DNA of 26,858 bases from JAAFIP01 sp043772355 (GTDB lineage: Bacteria > Pseudomonadota > Gammaproteobacteria > Burkholderiales > Burkholderiaceae_C): the NCBI GenBank assembly GCA_043772355.1, contig JAYVGI010000137.1, forward strand, positions 1-26,858, in the 5' to 3' direction. A program made the translations under genes and the position numbers. The notes under the pieces are model-generated. The model was not told the DNA's origin and made no database searches. It saw only the letters and a list, made by a program, of their open reading frames with translations. Positions 22,801 to 26,858 of the stretch are shown here, piece after piece (position 1 is the stretch's first letter; the number at the start of each line of letters is the position of its first letter).

Positions 22801-25416
22801 TCAGAGCGCCCGAATAGAACACACCGTATCAAACCAACCCTGCATGCCCACCAACGGCGCGCTTTGAATCGGCAAAATAGCGTTGACGTTGTAGCCCGCA
22901 CCCACACCGCCGTTGCGCGGGTCCCACCAGATGTCTTCGTCCAGGTCTTGGTCGGCCAACAGGTCGCTTTGATCCAGGCCGATAGACGGTGTATTGCTGC
23001 TGCCCACGCTGGCATTGGCGGCGCGCCCATGCCATAAATTGCCCAAAGAATTGCTCACCGCCAGAACGCGCGGATGAATGCCTTCGGTAACGTACACGGT
23101 GATGACGGCCTTGCCCACCAAGTCACCGCCGCTTTTCATGTCGTGGCCGTAAGGCCGAAAGGTGGACAGCTCTACCAAGTCACCGGTTTTCACGCCGTAG
23201 TCTTTGGCCGTTTGCGTGTTGATCCACATCGGGTTGTGGTGCACGATTTCGCTCAGGTATTTTTGGCTGGCGGTGCGGCCCTGGGTGTGTACGTTCCACT
23301 TGAAGGTGACCAGGTGCAGTTGGTTCGGCTTCATCTTCACAAAGCTTTCCACCGGGAAGAACTCGGGCATGCCGTTGTCGGCAAAGCCCACCTGCTTGCC
23401 CGCAGCCAAGATGTCCTCATGAAAAATAGAGAACTTGCGATCCGGCGTTAAGAAGCCGCGCCGCGCTTTGCCATCGACCATCAGGCCCACTTTGCTCTCG
23501 ACGCCGTTGGCGGCCTTGCGGTAAATGATTTGCGTGGCCGCGTCCACGCGGCTGTCTTTCAGCTGGGCGGCTTCCACGTCCCAGTTGTACAGCGCGTAGT
23601 ATTTCGGCTTGCTCATGTCTTGCCACACGCCGTTTTTCACCATATAGCCCCAGCCGTCCTCACCCACGCGCTGGGTCAGGCCGGTGCTGCGCTGTTTGAG
23701 CCAGTCTTCATGGTCTTTGAACTGGAAGTATTTGGCGGTCTCGGGGCTGATGCGTTTGCCCAGTTCGATCATCGTGTCCACAAAGCTCACGCACTCACCC
23801 GGCGGCGGTGTGAAGGGCTGGCGCAGGGTCACGTAGTCGCGCAGCTCCATGTTGTTGCGCACGTCAAAGCCCCAGCGCTCCATGTAGCTGGCGTCCGGCA
23901 AGATCATGTCGGCGTAGTGGGCTTGCTCGCTGTACACCACGTCCGAGCAGGCGTGGAAGGGGATGAGCTTTTCATCTTTCAGCACGTCCACCACCAGGCT
24001 GCGGCCCTCGGGCCAAGTGAGCGGCGCAGCCACGGTGTAGCTGAAGTACACCTGAATTTTGCCGCGCCCTTCCTGGATGTATTTGTAGACGATTTGCCCC
24101 ACCTTCATGCGCTGCCATTTGTTGGCCAACGGCCACTCGGGTGGGTTTTCGATCAGGCTATTGACTTTGGGTGTCGGCGGCTGCGGCGCGGGCTGCGGGA
24201 AGACCGCTGGCGGCACGCGTGTGGGCTCGGTGGTGTAGCAGTAACCCCCCTCTTTGCCAATGCTGCCGACAATGGCGTTGAGCATGATCACCGCGCGGTC
24301 GTTGTTAAAGCCGTTGTAGTGCGCACCCGAGCCCCGGTTGGTAAAAGCCACGGCGCGCGGCGCGGCCTTGGCAAACTCCAGTGCTATACGTTTAATATTT
24401 GCTGCCGCAATACCAGTCACGCTTTCACCCCACTCGGGTGTGTAGCGACTGATCCAGGTTTTCAGCTCCGCTGCCTTCACATTGCTCCAGGTATCGAGCC
24501 ATTGGGCATCGTGCAGATTGGCCTGCATGATGACGTTGCCCATCACCAGCGCCATCGCGCCATCGGTACCGGGGTTCAGCGGTATCCATTCGTCCGATCG
24601 ACCGGCCGTGTTACCCATGCGCACGTCAAAGGTCACCAGTTTGGCCCCGTTGTCAAAGCGGCCTTTGATGATGCGCTTGGCCACGTGGATAGCGCCCTGG
24701 TGCGCTTCGTAAAAGTTGGCACCAAAGTTCAAAATGTATTTGCTGCGCTCAAAGTCCGGGCTTTCCCAATCGGTCTCGCCCAGGCAGGCGTAGTTGGCCG
24801 CGCGCTTGTTGCTGGAGCACAGCGAGCGGTGGTTAAACAGGCTGGGCGAGCCAATGGCGTTGAGAAAACGCGTCATCTCCTCGGGGATGCGCGAGCGGCC
24901 AATCTGGATGGCTACCTCTTCGGGCTTGCCTTCGTCGATGGCTTTGCGGATGCGCGTCGCTATCTCCGTATAAGCCTCGTCCCAGGTGATGCGCTTCCAC
25001 TTGCCTTCGCCGCGCTTGCCCACCCGTTTGAGCGGGAACTGTAGGCGATCGGCATAGTCGTTGATGGTGGGGCCGCTTTGCCCTTTGGCGCACAGGCTCT
25101 TGCCGTTGTTGGGGTCGAGCGGGTTGCCCGAGACTTTGACCAGTTTGCCGTCGATCACATAGCCCTGTATGCCGCAAACGGTAGAGCAGTTGAGGCACAC
25201 GCCTTTTTTGATCACCGCTTTGCTGTAGTCGTTTTTCAATCGGCCCTTGCCGCTGGCGCGGCGCTCGGCCTTACGTTTACCGTACAGTTTGCGGTTTTTC
25301 GGCTTGAACAGTTGCGCGTTGGCGTTTTCTGGGGCAAGCAAAATCGTCTCGCCCAGGGCCAAGGTAGACAGGGCGGCAAAGCCGCGCTTGATAGCTTCTC
25401 GTCTTTGAATAGGCAT
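22801..25416 (-). CDS. Tat-exported molybdopterin oxidoreductase catalytic subunit (PsrA/PhsA-like)
   Basis: The 871-residue protein belongs to the DMSO reductase superfamily. It has a Tat signal (QRREAIKRGF, cleavage near ANA at 34), a [4Fe-4S] site C74-x2-C77-x3-C81-x27-C109, and a probable Mo-ligand cysteine C200 in NHRSLCSSN. The signature LPDASYMERWGFD and a C-terminal cofactor domain (HNPMWINTQTAKDYGVKTGDLVEL) follow. The nearest groups I recognise are polysulfide/thiosulfate, tetrathionate and related reductases; the substrate is not determinable. There is no in-frame TGA, so no selenocysteine. The start at 25416 is favoured by AAGGGGAAG just ahead and by exposure of the Tat motif; an upstream ATG at 25479 would overlap the ferredoxin gene. 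It follows its electron-transfer subunit after 11 bases. Confidence 0.88.
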   Translation of the reverse strand: MPIQRREAIKRGFAALSTLALGETILLAPENANAQLFKPKNRKLYGKRKAERRASGKGRLKNDYSKAVIKKGVCLNCSTVCGIQGYVIDGKLVKVSGNPLDPNNGKSLCAKGQSGPTINDYADRLQFPLKRVGKRGEGKWKRITWDEAYTEIATRIRKAIDEGKPEEVAIQIGRSRIPEEMTRFLNAIGSPSLFNHRSLCSSNKRAANYACLGETDWESPDFERSKYILNFGANFYEAHQGAIHVAKRIIKGRFDNGAKLVTFDVRMGNTAGRSDEWIPLNPGTDGAMALVMGNVIMQANLHDAQWLDTWSNVKAAELKTWISRYTPEWGESVTGIAAANIKRIALEFAKAAPRAVAFTNRGSGAHYNGFNNDRAVIMLNAIVGSIGKEGGYCYTTEPTRVPPAVFPQPAPQPPTPKVNSLIENPPEWPLANKWQRMKVGQIVYKYIQEGRGKIQVYFSYTVAAPLTWPEGRSLVVDVLKDEKLIPFHACSDVVYSEQAHYADMILPDASYMERWGFDVRNNMELRDYVTLRQPFTPPPGECVSFVDTMIELGKRISPETAKYFQFKDHEDWLKQRSTGLTQRVGEDGWGYMVKNGVWQDMSKPKYYALYNWDVEAAQLKDSRVDAATQIIYRKAANGVESKVGLMVDGKARRGFLTPDRKFSIFHEDILAAGKQVGFADNGMPEFFPVESFVKMKPNQLHLVTFKWNVHTQGRTASQKYLSEIVHHNPMWINTQTAKDYGVKTGDLVELSTFRPYGHDMKSGGDLVGKAVITVYVTEGIHPRVLAVSNSLGNLWHGRAANASVGSSNTPSIGLDQSDLLADQDLDEDIWWDPRNGGVGAGYNVNAILPIQSAPLVGMQGWFDTVCSIRAL

Positions 25417-25427
25417 GCTGCTTCCCC

Positions 25428-26171
25428 TTAGGTTTTGCTGTTGACTGGGGTGCCCGTCGGGTTGGCGGGTTTGGCCCACAGCACGCGCTTGCGCTTGGGG
25501 AAGGTGCTGTCTAGCGATGTCCAGGTTTCAATCTCATACGAGTACGGGTCGTGCACTTTGCCTTTGGGGATTTTGGCTTCCATGGCTTTGTTGTGGCCCT
25601 TGTAGTCCACCGAGGGCACGGTTTTTTCTTCGGGTTTGAGCACACTCGTCAGGCCCTTGTTCTTCACCATGAACTGGCTGTAGGGCGAGACCGGGTCATT
25701 CGCATCGCCAAAATGGAACACATCGGCCGGGCAGGTTTCTACGCAGGCAGGCTCCATGTTGGCATCCAGTCGGTGCGAGCAAAAATCGCATTTGTCAGCC
25801 ACGTCGTTATCGTCGCAGCCTATCGCACCATAGGGGCAAGCCGCCTCGCAAGAGCCCAGGTGGTCGCACTTGTCGGGTATCACCCGCACGATACCGTCAG
25901 CCCCCATCTCTATGGCTTTGTTGTCACAGGCCTTAATGCAGGGCGTGTCGGCGCACTGCATGCACAAGGTGGGCAAAAAGTTGCGCGTGACTTTGGGGAA
26001 TTTGCCTTGGTCCAGGTAGTACACCTTGGTGCGAAAACGGCCCAGCGGCACTTTGTTTTCGACCTTGCAGGCCACCGAGCAGGCGTGGCAGCCGATGCAG
26101 CGCTCCACATCCAGCGCCATTTTCCATCTTGGGGTTTTGCCCGTATTGGGGTTGATGAGTCCTGTCGCCAT
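25428..26171 (-). CDS. Four-cluster ferredoxin subunit of the molybdoenzyme (PsrB/DmsB-like)
   Basis: The 247-residue protein passes electrons to or from the molybdenum subunit. Cysteine motifs are CIGCHACSVAC (25-35), CMQCADTPCIKAC (70-82), CDHLGSCEAACP (102-113) and CDFCSHRLDANMEPACVETC (near 130-150). The third motif has Leu105 where the usual second cysteine stands, so that cluster has one protein ligand fewer and may be [3Fe-4S], as in NarH where a Trp sits there. It has no signal, so it probably travels with the Tat-exported catalytic subunit. AGCGGAG precedes the ATG. No NrfD/PsrC-type membrane anchor is present, so the redox partner is unknown. It is the first gene of a two-gene operon. 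Confidence 0.9.
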   Translation of the reverse strand: MATGLINPNTGKTPRWKMALDVERCIGCHACSVACKVENKVPLGRFRTKVYYLDQGKFPKVTRNFLPTLCMQCADTPCIKACDNKAIEMGADGIVRVIPDKCDHLGSCEAACPYGAIGCDDNDVADKCDFCSHRLDANMEPACVETCPADVFHFGDANDPVSPYSQFMVKNKGLTSVLKPEEKTVPSVDYKGHNKAMEAKIPKGKVHDPYSYEIETWTSLDSTFPKRKRVLWAKPANPTGTPVNSKT

Positions 26172-26339
26172 TCACTTGCTCCGCTATTGAATTAAATTGG
26201 TAGCGGCGAGTATGGCTTTCTTGCATTTATTTTGCTGTGCACCCTATTTTCTTAATTTCCGACTCGGGAATTTCAACGCCGTCAGCAGACATTTTGAAAT
26301 TCCTGTAGTGGCTGCACTTGACCAGGCAAAACGTAGCAG

Positions 26340-26368
26340 TTGCATTACCCTGGTAATACAGATACACT
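26340..26368 (+). promoter_or_regulatory. Probable promoter and palindromic operator of the toxin-antitoxin pair
   Basis: TTGCAT at 26340-26345 and TACACT at 26363-26368 are 17 bases apart, which fits -35 and -10 boxes. ATTACC-CT-GGTAAT (26344-26357) is a perfect 6-2-6 palindrome between them, a natural place for autorepression by the antitoxin. The expected transcription start falls at or near the ATG at 26375, so the mRNA may be leaderless. Confidence 0.5.
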
Positions 26369-26374
26369 TATGCC

Positions 26375-26659
26375 ATGATGCAACACCACACCAAACTCAC
26401 ATCCCAGTCGCAAGTGTCTGTGCCCGCAGCCATTCGGCATGCCTTGGGTATCAAGCCAGGGTCCCTGATTGAATGGACACTGCAAGGTGACCAGATCATC
26501 GTGAAACGGGCGGTGCGCTGGAGCACCCAGGACATCCACCAGGCCGTGTTTGCCGATCAAGCCGCAGGGCAACATCTACAGAAGCAGCCCGCTAAAACTC
26601 TGGCCGAATTAAAGCAAGGCATCACAACCCATATGCAGCGCCGCCATGCTCGCGCTTGA
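26375..26659 (+). CDS. AbrB/MazE-type antitoxin (VapB-like)
   Basis: The 94-residue protein has a SpoVT-AbrB swapped-hairpin DNA-binding domain: TKLTSQSQVSVPAAIRHALGIKPGSLIEWTLQGDQIIVKRA. A basic and glutamine-rich C-terminal tail follows, of the type that binds the toxin. It overlaps the PIN-domain toxin gene by 14 bases. It is expected to neutralise the toxin and repress its own promoter through the upstream palindrome. The initiation ATG may be 26375 or the next ATG (MQHHTK); no ribosome site is visible. Confidence 0.88.
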   Translation: MMQHHTKLTSQSQVSVPAAIRHALGIKPGSLIEWTLQGDQIIVKRAVRWSTQDIHQAVFADQAAGQHLQKQPAKTLAELKQGITTHMQRRHARA

Positions 26660-26858
26660 TACCAATGTGCTGGTGCGCCTGCTGGTGCGCGATGATGCCA
26701 AGCAGGCCGCTGCCGCAGACAAGTTTATTGCCCACGGTGCTTGGGTATCCCATTTGGTGCTAGCCGAAACCTTGTGGGTGCTGGGCGCCGTGTACGACAC
26801 CACGGCAGCGCAACAAATCACCATCGTAGAGATGCTGCTCGGCCATGAAAATTTGGTG
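26646..26858 (+). CDS. PIN-domain toxin (VapC-like), truncated by the window edge
   Basis: The first 71 residues are MLALDTNVLVRLLVRDD..., with the conserved PIN acidic residue D5 in LDTNVLVR and the second one in VLAETLWVLG (Glu). VapC toxins are Mg-dependent RNases that cleave tRNA or rRNA; the target cannot be predicted here. It overlaps the antitoxin gene in another frame, so translation is coupled. The frame is still open at the last base, and the remaining catalytic aspartates lie outside the window. Confidence 0.9.
   Translation, partial: MLALDTNVLVRLLVRDDAKQAAAADKFIAHGAWVSHLVLAETLWVLGAVYDTTAAQQITIVEMLLGHENLV

Noticed and set aside
23530..25044. A 504-codon open frame on the plus strand opposite the molybdoenzyme
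   Set aside because: It lies wholly inside a clear gene on the other strand, and its product has no recognisable motif.
22801..25416. Selenocysteine-containing formate dehydrogenase
   Set aside because: There is no in-frame TGA, and the likely molybdenum ligand is an ordinary cysteine (C200). The motif context does not fit FdhA/FdnG well.

Overview
The window looks like a chromosomal stretch of a betaproteobacterium, most likely order Burkholderiales, family Comamonadaceae (Rhodoferax/Polaromonas-like). This is inferred from the GC-rich codon use, the compact sdhCDAB-sdhE-gltA block, a Tat-exported HiPIP, an iron-sulfur photolyase and several families of short intergenic repeats of the kind common in that group. 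No rRNA, tRNA or CRISPR array was seen. The window holds 23 coding genes, one of them cut by the right edge.

Layout. (1) 1-806: a non-coding repeat region. Two ~100 bp palindromic repeats flank a ~514 bp element with 50 bp inverted ends, and the second repeat supplies the first ATG of the next gene. (2) 797-2230: a DEDDh exonuclease fused to a UvrC-type GIY-YIG nuclease. (3) 2251-5566: a light/DNA-repair-type neighbourhood with a DUF2805 protein on the minus strand, then an SDR oxidoreductase, a HiPIP, a 53-residue DUF2256 zinc-ribbon-like protein and an FeS-type cryptochrome/(6-4) photolyase. (4) 5812-10896: sdhC, sdhD, sdhA, sdhB, sdhE, gltA, closed by a strong terminator. (5) 10951-11372: a non-coding zone packed with nested inverted repeats. 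(6) 11373-17806: an FAH-family hydrolase, a long-chain acyl-CoA ligase, a wax-ester synthase/DGAT with a histone-H1-like tail, and a 7TM-DISM membrane sensor. (7) 17793-21496, minus strand: a four-gene PhnD-PhnC-PhnE-PhnE type ABC importer (phosphonate/phosphite or selenate-type oxyanion). (8) 21673-22659: an orphan egtD (hercynine synthesis). (9) 22801-26171, minus strand: a Tat-exported molybdopterin oxidoreductase and its ferredoxin subunit, without a membrane anchor. (10) 26375-26858: a VapBC-type toxin-antitoxin pair, with the toxin cut by the window edge.

How genes work together. SdhCDAB with assembly factor SdhE forms complex II, and GltA feeds the same TCA cycle. The acyl-CoA ligase probably supplies acyl-CoA to the neighbouring WS/DGAT for storage-lipid synthesis. 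The DUF2256 gene overlaps the photolyase by 4 bp and is presumably co-translated with it. The Phn-type importer, the lone EgtD and the molybdoenzyme lie side by side. A selenium or sulfur theme is possible there but unproven.

A recurring oddity is small dispersed repeats touching genes. One supplies a start codon (797). One supplies a stop codon (12561). One is tandemly duplicated in frame inside a permease (18604-18765). One apparently forms an AT-rich in-frame insertion in the photolyase (about 4295-4378).
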